Below, one piece after another: positions 51,168 through 60,453 of a DNA stretch of 64,000 nucleotides; position 1 is the first letter of the stretch; every line of letters begins with the position of its first letter. Position numbers and translations under genes: made by a program. Below the pieces are notes generated by a model, which was not told the DNA's origin, made no database searches, and saw only the letters and a program-made list of their open reading frames with translations. This stretch comes from Brevundimonas sp. LM2 (lineage in GTDB: Bacteria > Pseudomonadota > Alphaproteobacteria > Caulobacterales > Caulobacteraceae): the NCBI RefSeq assembly GCF_002002865.1, contig NZ_CP019508.1, positions 682,001-746,000 on the forward strand, given 5' to 3'.

Positions 51168-51619
51168 CCCGTCCCGCCGATCTGCGCGGCCTGATCGGCA
51201 CGGAGGTCGGGGTCTCGCGCTGGATCACCGTCGACCAGGCGCGGATCGACGCCTTCGCCGAGACGACCGAGGACCGCCAGTTCATCCACATCGATCCCGA
51301 AGCCGCCGCGTCGACCCCGTTCGGCGGCACTATCGCCCATGGATTCCTGACGCTCAGCCTGGCCTCGGCGATGAGCTACGACGCCGTCGCCCCGCTGGAG
51401 GGGGTGGTGATGGGCGTCAACTACGGCTTCGATCGGCTGCGTTTCCTCGCCCCCGTCCCGGCCGGATCGAACATCCGCGGACGGTTCAAACTGCTCGGCG
51501 TCGAAGACAAGGGCGGGGGGCGTTGGCTGCTGAAGCACGAGCTGACGGTCGAGATCGAGGGATCGGACAAGCCCGCCCTGATCGCCGAATGGCTGGGCAT
51601 GCAGTTCACGCGACCTTGA
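51164..51619 (+). CDS. MaoC-family (R)-enoyl-CoA hydratase/dehydratase
   Basis: 151 aa. Hotdog fold with the hydratase-2 motif: D44 in FIHIDPEAA and H59 in GGTIAHGFLTLSL. Acts on enoyl-CoA or similar thioesters, e.g. supplying (R)-3-hydroxyacyl-CoA. Translationally coupled to the threonine-dehydratase-like gene; the metabolic link is unclear. Confidence 0.9.
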   Translation: MTRPADLRGLIGTEVGVSRWITVDQARIDAFAETTEDRQFIHIDPEAAASTPFGGTIAHGFLTLSLASAMSYDAVAPLEGVVMGVNYGFDRLRFLAPVPAGSNIRGRFKLLGVEDKGGGRWLLKHELTVEIEGSDKPALIAEWLGMQFTRP

Positions 51620-51681
51620 CGACGGTGGACGGACGCCTGCGAACTGGCCAATAAGTCTGCGTCTCTGTTCGGTATTCAGCT

Positions 51682-53382
51682 TTGCAGCACCATCACGGCG
51701 CGTCCTTCCTGATCCTGGCCTATGTGGTCGCGGCGTTCGCGGCCTGGACCGCGCTTGATCTGTTCCAGCGGATCCGGGGTCGGGAGGGGCGGGACCGCGC
51801 CCCCTGGCTGGCCGCCGCCGCCGTGGCCATGGGGGGCGGCATCTGGTCGATGCATTTCATCGCCATGCTGGGCTTCGATCCCGGCGCCCCGGTCCACTAC
51901 GACCCCACGCTGACCCTTGCGTCCTTCCTGCTGGCGATCGCGGGCACCGCCGTCGCCTTCTCCGCCGCGTCGCGGCCGGAGCTGGGCGCGGGTCGTACCC
52001 CCCTGGCCGGGACGGTCATGGGGCTGTCGATCGCCGGGATGCACTACGTCGGCATGGTGGCGATGGAGACGACCGCGACGGTGGGATGGCACGGCGGCCT
52101 CGTGGCCCTGTCCGTGTTGATCGCCATCGGCGCTTCCATGGCCGCCCTGGGGGTCGCGCGGCGCGAGACCTCCATCGTCTGGCGGTCGGCCGCGGCCGCG
52201 ATCCTGGGGCTGGCGGTCGTCGGAATGCATTATGTCGGGATGGCGGCGCTGGAGCTGCAGCCCGTGGCCCACGCCATGACCGAGCAGGGGGCCTCGCCTC
52301 TGGTCATCGCCATCAGCGTCGCGGCCGTCACCGCCGTGATCCTGTGCCTCGCCCTGGCCGCCTCCATGGCCGATGAGCGGGCCAGTCTGGTCTCCGTGTT
52401 GGCGGCGGCGGGGGTCGGCTACTGGGAGGTCAATCTGAAGGATCGTTCCTTCGTGATCTCGCCCCGGGCGCGGGAGTTGATCGCCCATCCGACGGGGCGG
52501 CCCGACGGCGATGTGATGAAGCCGTCCTGGCTCGAGGACGAACGCCACATCGCGGCGCGGGCGGCCGCCCTGGAGGCCGCGATCGCGGGCGAGGCCGACT
52601 ATGATGTCGAATATCCGATCGTCGGCACGGGCCGCTGGGTCCAGTCGCGCGGCAGCCTGGTCCGGTCGCGCTCCGGTCGGCCGCTGAAACTGGCGGGCGT
52701 GGTCAGCGACGTCACCGATCGCCGGCGCGCCTTCGAGGCCCTGGAAACCAGCGAGCGGCGGCAGAAGCTGCTGATCAACGAGCTGAACCACCGGGTCAAG
52801 AACACCCTGGCCACGATCCAGTCGATCGCCGCTTTGACGGCCCGCCGCTCTGGTTCGGTCCAGGAGTTCTCGACCCTGTTCGAGGCGCGGCTGATGGCCC
52901 TGTCCGACACCCACAACCTGCTGACCGCCTCGGGCTGGGAACAGGCGACGCTGACCGATCTTCTGGCCAAGGAGTTCCGGCCCTATGCGCCCGAGCAGGT
53001 GCGGCTGACCGGGCCGGACATCCTGTTCGCGGCACCCCAGGCTCTGGCCATGGGGATGGTTGTGCACGAACTGGCCACCAATGCGGCCAAACACGGGGCC
53101 CTCAGCCAGCCGGAAGGCTGCGTGTCCGTGTCCTGGTCCGAGCCGGACCCCGACGGTCGGATCGCGCTGGACTGGGGCGAGACGGGCGGCCCGGCCGTGG
53201 CGCCGCCCAGCCGCAAGGGCTTCGGCTCGCGCCTGATCGCCACCAGCCTGAAGGGCGACCTGAACGGGACGGCCGATCTGGACTATGCCCCGGACGGTTT
53301 CCGCGCCCGCATGTTGCTGCAGCCGGCCACCGGCCGGCGGACCGACCGGGCCGTGGACGACGTCCAGGCCGCGGCGTCCTAG
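51682..53382 (+). CDS. MHYT-domain sensor histidine kinase (HWE/HisKA_2 type)
   Basis: 566 aa from TTG 51682; no ATG or GTG is in frame between the stop at 51650-51652 and there. Seven-helix MHYT sensor (1-235) with repeated SMHFIAM (57), GMHYVGM (119) and GMHYVGM (181); these may bind metal and sense gas or redox. A PAS-like segment follows (about 240-350), then the HWE/HisKA_2 kinase domain with H370 in NELNHRVKN and HELATNAAKHGAL. The cognate regulator is not adjacent; HWE kinases often signal in the general stress response. Confidence 0.9.
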   Translation: MQHHHGASFLILAYVVAAFAAWTALDLFQRIRGREGRDRAPWLAAAAVAMGGGIWSMHFIAMLGFDPGAPVHYDPTLTLASFLLAIAGTAVAFSAASRPELGAGRTPLAGTVMGLSIAGMHYVGMVAMETTATVGWHGGLVALSVLIAIGASMAALGVARRETSIVWRSAAAAILGLAVVGMHYVGMAALELQPVAHAMTEQGASPLVIAISVAAVTAVILCLALAASMADERASLVSVLAAAGVGYWEVNLKDRSFVISPRARELIAHPTGRPDGDVMKPSWLEDERHIAARAAALEAAIAGEADYDVEYPIVGTGRWVQSRGSLVRSRSGRPLKLAGVVSDVTDRRRAFEALETSERRQKLLINELNHRVKNTLATIQSIAALTARRSGSVQEFSTLFEARLMALSDTHNLLTASGWEQATLTDLLAKEFRPYAPEQVRLTGPDILFAAPQALAMGMVVHELATNAAKHGALSQPEGCVSVSWSEPDPDGRIALDWGETGGPAVAPPSRKGFGSRLIATSLKGDLNGTADLDYAPDGFRARMLLQPATGRRTDRAVDDVQAAAS

Positions 53383-53383
53383 G

Positions 53384-54319
53384 CTAGGCCTCGCCGAGAC
53401 ACCTGAGGGCGACCTCGAGGTTCCGCAGCCCGTCCTCGCCGGTGACGGCCGGGGCCTCGCCGGTGCGGATGGCGTGGGCGAAGCTTTCCAGCTCCTTCTT
53501 CAGCGGTTCGTTGGGCCAGGAGTTGACGGCGCGGGTCTGGTAGCTGCCGTCCGGCTGCTGGCCGAAATATTCGGTGACCTGGCGGGTGATCAGATCGGCG
53601 ACGACGAACTTGCCCTGGGTGGCGACCTGCAGGGTGCGGACCTTGTAGGGGGTGACCCAGTTGGTCGTGATATGGGCGATCACCCCGTTGTCCATGCGGA
53701 ACTGCAGCAGGGCCGTGTCCTCGCGCTCGGCGCGGGTCCGCGCCAGCTGGGGCTGGACCTCGGCGACTTCCGAGCCCGTCAGGTGACGGATGATGTCGAT
53801 GTCGTGCACGGCCAGATCGATCACCACACCGACCTCGCCCATGCGCGGCGGGAAGGGACCCACGCGGGTGATCTGGATGGAGATGACCTGTTCGTCCGCG
53901 ATGGCGCGCTTGACCGCCTCGACCGCCGGATTGAACCGCTCGACCTGGCCGACCATCAGCACCCGGTCGTTGGCCTTGGCCGCGTCGATCATGCGCCGGG
54001 CGTCGGCCACGGTCGCCGCGATCGGCTTCTCGACCAGGACGTGGACGCCCTTCTCAAGCAGGGCGACGGTCAGGTCCGCGTGGGTGCGGTTCGGCGTCGA
54101 GACCACGGCCGCGTCCAGCCCCGCATCGACGAAGGCCTGGGCCGTCGTCACCGCCGTGGCGTCATAGAGGCCAGCCACCCCCTCGGCCGTCAGCCCGTCC
54201 ATGTCGAAGATGGTGGTCAGGGCGAAGTCGCGGATATCGGACAGGACGCGGGCGTGGTTGCGGCCCATGACACCGACGCCGGCGACGCCGACCTTCAGGG
54301 GAGCGGGATGGTTCGGCAT
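53384..54319 (-). CDS. Gfo/Idh/MocA-family sugar-nucleotide dehydrogenase
   Basis: 311 aa. Rossmann start KVGVAGVGVMGRNHARVLSD; HVLVEKPIA with the catalytic-pair lysine (near residue 97); QVERFNPAVEAVKRA and VIDLAVHDIDIIRHL typical of WlbA-type UDP-N-acetyl sugar 3-dehydrogenases. It immediately follows a DegT aminotransferase (8 bp), as in 3-amino-sugar pathways. Product not determined; probable role in LPS or capsule sugar. Overlaps no other gene; its stop is 2 bp from the kinase gene's stop (convergent). Confidence 0.88.
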   Translation of the reverse strand: MPNHPAPLKVGVAGVGVMGRNHARVLSDIRDFALTTIFDMDGLTAEGVAGLYDATAVTTAQAFVDAGLDAAVVSTPNRTHADLTVALLEKGVHVLVEKPIAATVADARRMIDAAKANDRVLMVGQVERFNPAVEAVKRAIADEQVISIQITRVGPFPPRMGEVGVVIDLAVHDIDIIRHLTGSEVAEVQPQLARTRAEREDTALLQFRMDNGVIAHITTNWVTPYKVRTLQVATQGKFVVADLITRQVTEYFGQQPDGSYQTRAVNSWPNEPLKKELESFAHAIRTGEAPAVTGEDGLRNLEVALRCLGEA

Positions 54320-54327
54320 GGTCGGTC

Positions 54328-55488
54328 CTAGGCCTTGTAGCTGGCGACGGCGGCGACGATCCGGTCCTGGGTCGCCTCGTCCAGATCGGCGTGCATGGGC
54401 AGGCTGATGACGACCTCCTTCTTGGCCTCCGTTACCGGCAGGCCCTGCGGTCCGCGGGGGTGGTGGTCATAGGCCGGCTGCAGGTGCAGGGGGATCGGAT
54501 AGTAGACGGCCGAGGGCACGCCCTGGTCCTTCAGATGGGCCGCCAGACCGCCGCGGTCCGGATGCTCGATCGTGTACTGGGCCCAGTTGGAGACGTTGCC
54601 GGTAGGCAGATGGGGCACGCTGGTGACGTGCGAGGCCAGCATCTCATTGTAGCGGGCGGCGATGCGCATGCGCCATTCGATCTCCTGGGGGAAGACGTTC
54701 AGCTTCTCGATCAGGACCGCCGCCTGGACCGTGTCCAGCCGCGAGTTCATGCCGACCCGCATGTTCAGATATTTGGGGTCGTGGTCGAAGCTGCGCCCGA
54801 CCAGGTCCTTGGCCACCGCCTTGCCGTGCACGCGGTAGCTGTCGATCTCCTGGGCCAGGTCGTCGTCGTCGGTCAGCACCGCCCCGCCGTCGCCGTAGCA
54901 GCCCAGCGGCTTGGCCGGAAAGAAGCTGGTGGTGGTCACATCGGCCCATTTCAGCGGATGGTCGCCGTCGATGGTGCAGCCGAAGCCTTGCGCCGAGTCC
55001 GCGATCAGCTTCAGCCCGTGCCTGTCGCAGATCGCCTTGAGGGCCGGATAGTCGGCGGGCTGGCCGAACAGGTCCACGGCGATGACGACCCGGGGGCGAA
55101 GCCGGCCCTCGGCCAGCGTCGCTTCGATCGCCGCCTCCAGATGGGCCGGGTCCATGTTGTAGGTCCTGGGATCGATGTCGATGAAGACGGGCGTCGCGCC
55201 CAGCCACGGCACGACCTCGGCGGTGGCGCAGAAGGTGAAGCTGGGCACGAACACCGCGTCGCCGGGCCGGATGCCCCAGGCCATCAGGGGCAGGGCCAGG
55301 GCCTCGGTGCCGTTGGCGCAGCCCAGGGCGTGTTTCGCCTGACCGAAGGCGGCCAGGGCCGTCTCGAACGCGCGCACCGGCGGGCCCATGACATAGGCCC
55401 CGCTCTCGACGGCGGCCATCAGGGCGGCCTCGATCTTGCCGTCCAGACGGCGACGCTGGGCCTGCAGGTCGATGAAGGCGATGCTCAT
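54328..55488 (-). CDS. DegT/DnrJ/EryC1/StrS sugar aminotransferase
   Basis: 386 aa. PLP lysine K193 in FFPAKPLGCYGDGG, aspartate D164 in LIADSAQGFG pairing with the pyridine ring, and FCATAEVVPWLGATPVFIDI near 87. Transfers an amino group to a keto sugar nucleotide, likely UDP-linked, provided by the Gfo/Idh dehydrogenase downstream. Together they make an amino sugar for a surface polysaccharide. Confidence 0.92.
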   Translation of the reverse strand: MSIAFIDLQAQRRRLDGKIEAALMAAVESGAYVMGPPVRAFETALAAFGQAKHALGCANGTEALALPLMAWGIRPGDAVFVPSFTFCATAEVVPWLGATPVFIDIDPRTYNMDPAHLEAAIEATLAEGRLRPRVVIAVDLFGQPADYPALKAICDRHGLKLIADSAQGFGCTIDGDHPLKWADVTTTSFFPAKPLGCYGDGGAVLTDDDDLAQEIDSYRVHGKAVAKDLVGRSFDHDPKYLNMRVGMNSRLDTVQAAVLIEKLNVFPQEIEWRMRIAARYNEMLASHVTSVPHLPTGNVSNWAQYTIEHPDRGGLAAHLKDQGVPSAVYYPIPLHLQPAYDHHPRGPQGLPVTEAKKEVVISLPMHADLDEATQDRIVAAVASYKA

Positions 55489-55612
55489 GAGACGGCCTCT
55501 CTCAGGACGGTCGGACCGTCGAAGGGGACCGTCCCTCTACCCCGGGTGCGGCGGGAACGCCAAACCGGACGGGTCACTTCGCGTTGCGTCGTGCAACGGG
55601 GCCTTCTATCCA

Positions 55613-56164
55613 ATGCCTCGTCAGTCCCCGGAGCGCCTTGCCTTGACCGCCTTGCCGACCGCCGTTCCCGCCGTCTTCCTCGATCGCGACGGCGTCCTGA
55701 TCGAGGACAGCGGTTATCCGCATCGCGAGGCCGATCTGGTGCTGCTTCCCGGGGCCACCGAGGCGGTGCGGCGGCTGAACAGCCTGGGCTATACGGCCGT
55801 GATCGTGACCAACCAGTCGGGCGTGGCGCGCGGGCTGTTCACCGAAGACCAGATGCATGCCTTCAACGCCCTGCTGGTGCGTCGCTTCGCCGCCAGGGGC
55901 GCGCGCATCGCCGCGGTCTATGCCTGCCCGTTCCACGACGAGGCCGAGGATCCGCGCTGGTTCCATCCCGACCATCCGGACCGCAAGCCCAATCCGGGCA
56001 TGATCCTGCGCGCGATCGCCGAGCACCATATCGACCCCGCCCGGTCCTTCCTGATCGGCGACAAGGCCAGCGACCTGGAGGCGGCGAAACGGGCCGGGAT
56101 GCCGGGCTTCCTGTTCGAGGGCGGCAATCTGGATCATTTCGTGCGCGAACTGCTCGGCGGCTGA
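55613..56164 (+). CDS. gmhB: D-glycero-D-manno-heptose-1,7-bisphosphate 7-phosphatase-like (GmhB, HAD)
   Basis: 183 aa. HAD motif 1 FLDRDGVLIED with D24 and D26; motif 2 in VIVTNQSGVARG; motif 3/4 RKPNPGMI and LIGDKASDLEAA. The Cys-containing insert YACPFHDEAEDPRWF resembles GmhB's zinc-binding loop in part (one Cys seen clearly). Makes ADP-heptose precursor, or acts as histidinol-phosphatase-type. Upstream is the DegT gene on the other strand. Confidence 0.85.
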   Translation: MPRQSPERLALTALPTAVPAVFLDRDGVLIEDSGYPHREADLVLLPGATEAVRRLNSLGYTAVIVTNQSGVARGLFTEDQMHAFNALLVRRFAARGARIAAVYACPFHDEAEDPRWFHPDHPDRKPNPGMILRAIAEHHIDPARSFLIGDKASDLEAAKRAGMPGFLFEGGNLDHFVRELLGG

Positions 56165-56228
56165 TCGCAAATCCGACCGCGATGAATTAACCTGCTCCGA
56201 CGTCAGGCCGACGTTCGGAGGGATTGCC

Positions 56229-57110
56229 GTGGCCGAACCCCATCTGTTTTCGGAACGCCGCTGGACCGCCGCCGACGGGCTGACCCTGTTCGCACGGGAC
56301 TATCCCGGCGCGGACGGGGCGGCGCGATTGCCGGTCATCGCCCTGCATGGGCTGACCCGCAACAGCGCCGATTTCGACACCCTCGCCCCCCTGATCGCCC
56401 GGGGCGGTCGCCGGGTGCTGGCCCTGGACGTGCGCGGGCGGGGCCGATCCGACCGCGCCGCCGATCCGATGACCTATCAGCCCCCGGTCTATGCCCGGGA
56501 CGTGCTGGGCCTGATGGAGGTCGCCGGAATCGACCGGGCCGTCTTCCTGGGCACCTCGATGGGCGGCCTGATCACCATGGCGGTCGCGGCGATGAAGAGC
56601 CGGGTGGTCGCCGCCGCCATCCTGAACGACATCGGCCCCCAGGTGTCGCCGGAAGGCCTGGCCCGCATCGCCGCCTATTCCGGCCAGCCGGTGGAGACCC
56701 CGACCTGGGCCGCCGCCGCCGCCCATGTCCGGCGGATCAATGGCGTCGCCTTTCCCCACTATACGGACGCCGACTGGGACGCGTTCGCGCGCCGGACGTT
56801 CCGCGAGGGGGCGGAGGGGGCGCCGGTCCTGGACTACGATCCCGACATCGCCGTGCCGATCCGGGCGGCGGGCCCCAAGGCCCTGGTCCCCAATCTGTGG
56901 CCGCATTTCCGCAAGCTGGCGCGGCAGCGGCCGACCCTGCTGATCCGGGGCGCGACCTCCGACCTGCTGGGGGCGGACATCGCCGACCGGATGCGCAAGG
57001 CCGCGCCCGATATGCGCTATGCCGAGATCACCGGCGTCGGCCACGCCCCGATGCTGGATGAGGCCGAGGCCCGCGCGGCGATCTTCGAGTTCCTGCGGGA
57101 CGTGCCCTAG
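56229..57110 (+). CDS. Alpha/beta-fold hydrolase
   Basis: 293 aa, possibly GTG 56229 preceded by GGAGGGATT. Catalytic residues: S110 (LGTSMGG), acid in LIRGATSDLLG, H in GVGHAPML near 277. HG motif VIALHGLTRNSADFD. Epoxide-hydrolase/haloalkane-dehalogenase-like group; substrate unknown. It overlaps the convergent phnA-like gene by 4 bp. Confidence 0.88.
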   Translation: MAEPHLFSERRWTAADGLTLFARDYPGADGAARLPVIALHGLTRNSADFDTLAPLIARGGRRVLALDVRGRGRSDRAADPMTYQPPVYARDVLGLMEVAGIDRAVFLGTSMGGLITMAVAAMKSRVVAAAILNDIGPQVSPEGLARIAAYSGQPVETPTWAAAAAHVRRINGVAFPHYTDADWDAFARRTFREGAEGAPVLDYDPDIAVPIRAAGPKALVPNLWPHFRKLARQRPTLLIRGATSDLLGADIADRMRKAAPDMRYAEITGVGHAPMLDEAEARAAIFEFLRDVP

Positions 57111-57331
57111 GCTTTTCGAACGAACTCAGTGCGCAGGACCAGGCCGCGCACCTTGTCGACATTGGCCTCGATCTCGTCGGTGTCGTCGGTCAGGCGGATG
57201 CTCTTGACCAGAGTGCCGCGCTTCAGCGTCACGCCTCCGGAGCCCTTGACCTTCAGGTCCTTGATCAGGGTCACGCTGTCGCCGTCGGCCAGGATATTGC
57301 CGTTGGAGTCTTTGGTCGGTGCATCGGTCAT
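57107..57331 (-). CDS. PhnA-type (YjdM C-terminal domain) protein, zinc-ribbon lost
   Basis: 74 aa. Matches only the C-terminal PhnA domain: KDSNGNILADGDSVTLIKDL and KGSGGVTLKRGTLVKSI. E. coli YjdM has an N-terminal zinc ribbon missing here, as in many alphaproteobacteria. Historically called alkylphosphonate utilisation protein, but no phn genes are nearby and the true role is uncertain. Confidence 0.88.
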   Translation of the reverse strand: MTDAPTKDSNGNILADGDSVTLIKDLKVKGSGGVTLKRGTLVKSIRLTDDTDEIEANVDKVRGLVLRTEFVRKA

Positions 57332-57339
57332 GGTGAAGC

Positions 57340-58050
57340 TTAGCCGACCGGCAGCAGGGCCGTCGAGGCCGTCTCGATACGGCGTTCCAGCTCGGCCATG
57401 AAGTCCTGCCGTTTCAGGTTCGCCTCGATCGGCGGCAGGAACTCATAGACGATCGTGCCGGGATACCGACGGAGGCCGTGTGCCGGCCAGTGGGCCCCGG
57501 CATTGGTCGCGACCGGCGTGCACGGCAGCTCCAGGTCGCGGTACATGGCCATCACGCCGGGCTTGTAGTCGGGCACGGTGTTGATCGCCGCCCGCGTTCC
57601 CTCGGGGAAAATCCAGATCTGGCGGCCCTCGGCCGAGCGCGCCCGCGACTGTTTGACCATGTCGCGCAGGGCCGCGGAGCCGGCGGAGCGGTCCACCGAG
57701 ATCATCTTCGTCTTCGAGGCGAACCAGCCGAAGAAGGGCACCCCCATCAGCTCCTTCTTGGTGATGATGCAGGGGTCCTCCAGCACCACGAACGGGACGA
57801 TGGTGTCCAGCATCGCCTGATGCTTGCACGCCAGCAGGGCCCGGCCGCTCGGGCGATGCTCCAGGCCCCGGAACTCGACCTTGATGCCGGTGATCCAGCG
57901 CAGGCCGAACAGCACGCACCGGGCCCAGCTCCGGGCCACCCACAGGGCATGGCGATGGGGCAGCAGCAGCGCCGGCGACAGGACCACCGCGAACAGAACC
58001 AGCGACAGGTACAGCCAGGCGACGAAGACCAGGGAACGCAGGGTGATCAA
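57340..58050 (-). CDS. plsC: 1-acyl-sn-glycerol-3-phosphate acyltransferase
   Basis: 236 aa. N-terminal membrane helix (about 5-30), catalytic H77-x4-D82 in CKHQAMLDT, and the glycerol-phosphate-binding FPEGTR near 145. Makes phosphatidic acid from lysophosphatidate. It overlaps the YdcF-type gene by 4 nt and probably shares its transcript. Confidence 0.93.
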   Translation of the reverse strand: MITLRSLVFVAWLYLSLVLFAVVLSPALLLPHRHALWVARSWARCVLFGLRWITGIKVEFRGLEHRPSGRALLACKHQAMLDTIVPFVVLEDPCIITKKELMGVPFFGWFASKTKMISVDRSAGSAALRDMVKQSRARSAEGRQIWIFPEGTRAAINTVPDYKPGVMAMYRDLELPCTPVATNAGAHWPAHGLRRYPGTIVYEFLPPIEANLKRQDFMAELERRIETASTALLPVG

Positions 58051-58679
58051 GACGCGGGTGCCTCTTCGGGGCTGGGGGCGGGGACCGTTTCATCCTCGCC
58101 GATCACGCGGCGCAGGGTCTCGCGTCCCAGGACGGCGAGATATTTCATGTATTCCAGCGTCATGCGCCGCGCGGTGACGGCCGCCCGCCACCAGCGCGAA
58201 TTGTCCAGCGACGGGGTCGAAACGGCGTAGGGCGTCAGCGTCAGGTCGGGGGCCGCGCCGCGGATCTCCAGCAGGGACCGGGGCATGTGGTAGTCCGAGG
58301 TCACCACGATCAGGGACGTATAGTTCTTCGACGCGGCCCAGGCGGCGATTTCCTGGGCGTTGCCGCCGGTATCCTCGGCCTCGAAGCCGAGATCGACGCA
58401 GCAGTTGAACAGGCGGCTGGAGCCGGGCGTCAGGGCGTTCAGCTCCTGGCGCCGCACCTCGCGGTTGACGCCGGAGATCAGGACCCGCTCCCCCTTGTCC
58501 TGTTCCAGCAGGCGGACGGCGGCATTGATCCGCTCGGTGGACGGCCCGGTCAGGGCGACGATGCCGTCGGCCTGGGCGGGTTCTACCGCGGGCGTCAGGT
58601 TGCGAACCCGGTCGGCGAAGGCGAACAGCCCCACCAGCCAGATCAGGCCGACGATCCCCACGAGAGTCAGAAACTTCAT
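58047..58679 (-). CDS. YdcF/ElyC-family (DUF218) protein
   Basis: 210 aa. Membrane anchor at about 4-22 (LVGIVGLIWLVGLFAFADRV), then DUF218 core: ADGIVALTGPSTERINAAVRL, VLISGVNREVR and LIVVTSDYHMPRSL. Family members ElyC/SanA affect envelope and peptidoglycan, possibly through undecaprenyl phosphate. Positioned between ftsX and plsC in one minus-strand run. Confidence 0.87.
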   Translation of the reverse strand: MKFLTLVGIVGLIWLVGLFAFADRVRNLTPAVEPAQADGIVALTGPSTERINAAVRLLEQDKGERVLISGVNREVRRQELNALTPGSSRLFNCCVDLGFEAEDTGGNAQEIAAWAASKNYTSLIVVTSDYHMPRSLLEIRGAAPDLTLTPYAVSTPSLDNSRWWRAAVTARRMTLEYMKYLAVLGRETLRRVIGEDETVPAPSPEEAPAS

Positions 58680-58688
58680 CCCCTATCC

Positions 58689-59624
58689 CTAATCAGGCCG
58701 CGCCCGCCCGCCAAGGGTCGCGGCCGCCGAGAGCCGGGCCGCGACAAGCGCCACCGTAGCGGCAATCAGGGGGCAGGCCGAGAGCAGGGCCAGGTCGCTC
58801 CAGGCCAGGGGCAGGGCCGGGGTCAGGCCCCCGTCTCCGCCCAGGGCCCGCAACCCGCCGACCAGGACGATGGCGACTCCCGCGCCGATCGCGCCGGCCA
58901 CCCCCGCCAGAACGGCGAACCGGCGCTGGAACAGCCAGGCGATGCTGGCGTCGGTCGCGCCGGACAGGCTCAGGGTCTCGATCACGCCACGCCGCGCCTC
59001 CAGGCCCGCGCGGGTGGCATAGACGATCGCCGCTCCCGCCGCGAAGGCCGTGGCCAGGAAGGCGGCCAGGGCCAGCAGGGACAGGACGCCGGCGGATTGC
59101 TCGACCTCGCCGCGCCACAGGCTATGGTCGTCGACCGTGGCGTCGATGCCGGCCTCGGCCAAGGCCCGGCTCAGACTCAGCGCGCCGGCCGGGGCAGTCG
59201 GCTCCAGCCGGACGGTCACCAGGAAGGGGATCGGCAGGTCGGCCAGCACCGCCTCGCCCATCCAGGGGCGCAGCAGGGCCTCCGCGGTGTCGCGATCCAT
59301 GGCCTCGGCCTCCGCGACGCCGTCGACCCCGGCCAGGGTCTCGGCCGCCCGGGCCGCCGCGGCCGGGCCGGTCTCGCCGACGCGCGGCCGCACCTGCACC
59401 GTCGCCTCGCCGCGCAGCGCCCGCGCCCAGCCCTGCGAGGCCCGGTCCGCCGCCAGGGTCCCCACGGCGGCCAGACAGGCGAGAAAGCACAGCACCGCGA
59501 TCAGCGCCGCCAGCCATCGCTCGCCCGCCGGGTCGCGGGGCAGCAGGCCCTGCTCGGGCCGCAGGGGCCTGGACCGGATTCGGCCCGCGGGGCCCGGGCC
59601 GAACAGGGTGGACCAGCGGATCAC
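58689..59624 (-). CDS. ftsX: Cell division protein FtsX
   Basis: 311 aa. One N-terminal helix (about 40-65), a periplasmic domain (about 70-175), then three helices in the C-terminal FtsX permease fold (LALAAFLATAFAAGAAIVYA and following). Overlaps ftsE by 4 nt. FtsEX links ATP hydrolysis to activation of cell-wall hydrolases at the division site. The M23 peptidase at 35.6 kb is a possible but unproven partner. Confidence 0.9.
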   Translation of the reverse strand: MIRWSTLFGPGPAGRIRSRPLRPEQGLLPRDPAGERWLAALIAVLCFLACLAAVGTLAADRASQGWARALRGEATVQVRPRVGETGPAAAARAAETLAGVDGVAEAEAMDRDTAEALLRPWMGEAVLADLPIPFLVTVRLEPTAPAGALSLSRALAEAGIDATVDDHSLWRGEVEQSAGVLSLLALAAFLATAFAAGAAIVYATRAGLEARRGVIETLSLSGATDASIAWLFQRRFAVLAGVAGAIGAGVAIVLVGGLRALGGDGGLTPALPLAWSDLALLSACPLIAATVALVAARLSAAATLGGRARPD

Positions 59625-60331
59625 GCCGTCACCGCCGAGACGCGCCCGTCGGCCAGCCGCAGCAGCCGCGCGCCGGAGGCCCGGGCCAGGGCCTCGTCAT
59701 GACTGGCGATCAGGATGGTGGTGCCCATTCGGTTCATGGCCTGGAACAGTTTCAGCAGCCGCTCGGCCATGGCGGCGTCGACGCTGCCGGTCGGCTCGTC
59801 GGCCAGCAGCAGTTCCGGTCCCGCCATGACGGCGCGGGCGATCGCCAGCCTCTGCTTCTCGCCCCCCGACAGGGCGGTGGTCCGCCCCTCGGCCTGGTCG
59901 GACAGCCCGACCCAGCTCAGCATCTCGGCCACGTCCCCGGCGTAGTCCGCTGGTTTCCGACCGCGCAGGCGCAGGGGCAGGGCGACGTTGTCGAAGACGC
60001 TGAGGTGATCCAGCAGGCGGAAGTCCTGAAACACCACCCCCATGCGTCGGCGATAGGCGGGCCGGTCGTGGCGGGGGACCTGGCCCACGTCGTCGCCGAA
60101 CAGGGCCAGAGCGCCGGAAGACGGCGTCTCGGCCAGGGTCAGCAGCTTCAACAGCGAAGACTTGCCGGACCCGGAGGCCCCGGTAAGGAAGTGGAAAGAG
60201 CCGCGGGGCAAAATGAGGTTAATGTCCCGAAGCACGTCGGGCCGTCCGGCGTAGCCGAAGCTGACCGCCGAGAGGCGGACGGTCTCGGGTGAAGGCGCGG
60301 AAGCGGCGGCGCGACGGGGCGAAAGAGGCAT
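59621..60331 (-). CDS. ftsE: Cell division ATP-binding protein FtsE
   Basis: 236 aa. ABC ATPase: Walker A GASGSGKSSL, signature LSGGEKQRLAIARA, Walker B LLLADEPTGSVD, H-loop LIASHD. Starts MPLSPRRAAAS. The FtsE-type PSSGALALFGDDV and preference for cooperation with FtsX are consistent. Divergent from the zinc-ribbon gene, 122-bp gap. Confidence 0.92.
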   Translation of the reverse strand: MPLSPRRAAASAPSPETVRLSAVSFGYAGRPDVLRDINLILPRGSFHFLTGASGSGKSSLLKLLTLAETPSSGALALFGDDVGQVPRHDRPAYRRRMGVVFQDFRLLDHLSVFDNVALPLRLRGRKPADYAGDVAEMLSWVGLSDQAEGRTTALSGGEKQRLAIARAVMAGPELLLADEPTGSVDAAMAERLLKLFQAMNRMGTTILIASHDEALARASGARLLRLADGRVSAVTA

Positions 60332-60453
60332 CGATTGTTTTTCGCCAAGACTATCAGGGTCGGTGCCGGTGGGTCCGGGCCGAATTGTTCAGTGAATGGA
60401 GCGCGTCGCGCTTCGAGGAGGGGGCTGTGCCAACAGCCTCATAAGGCACGGCC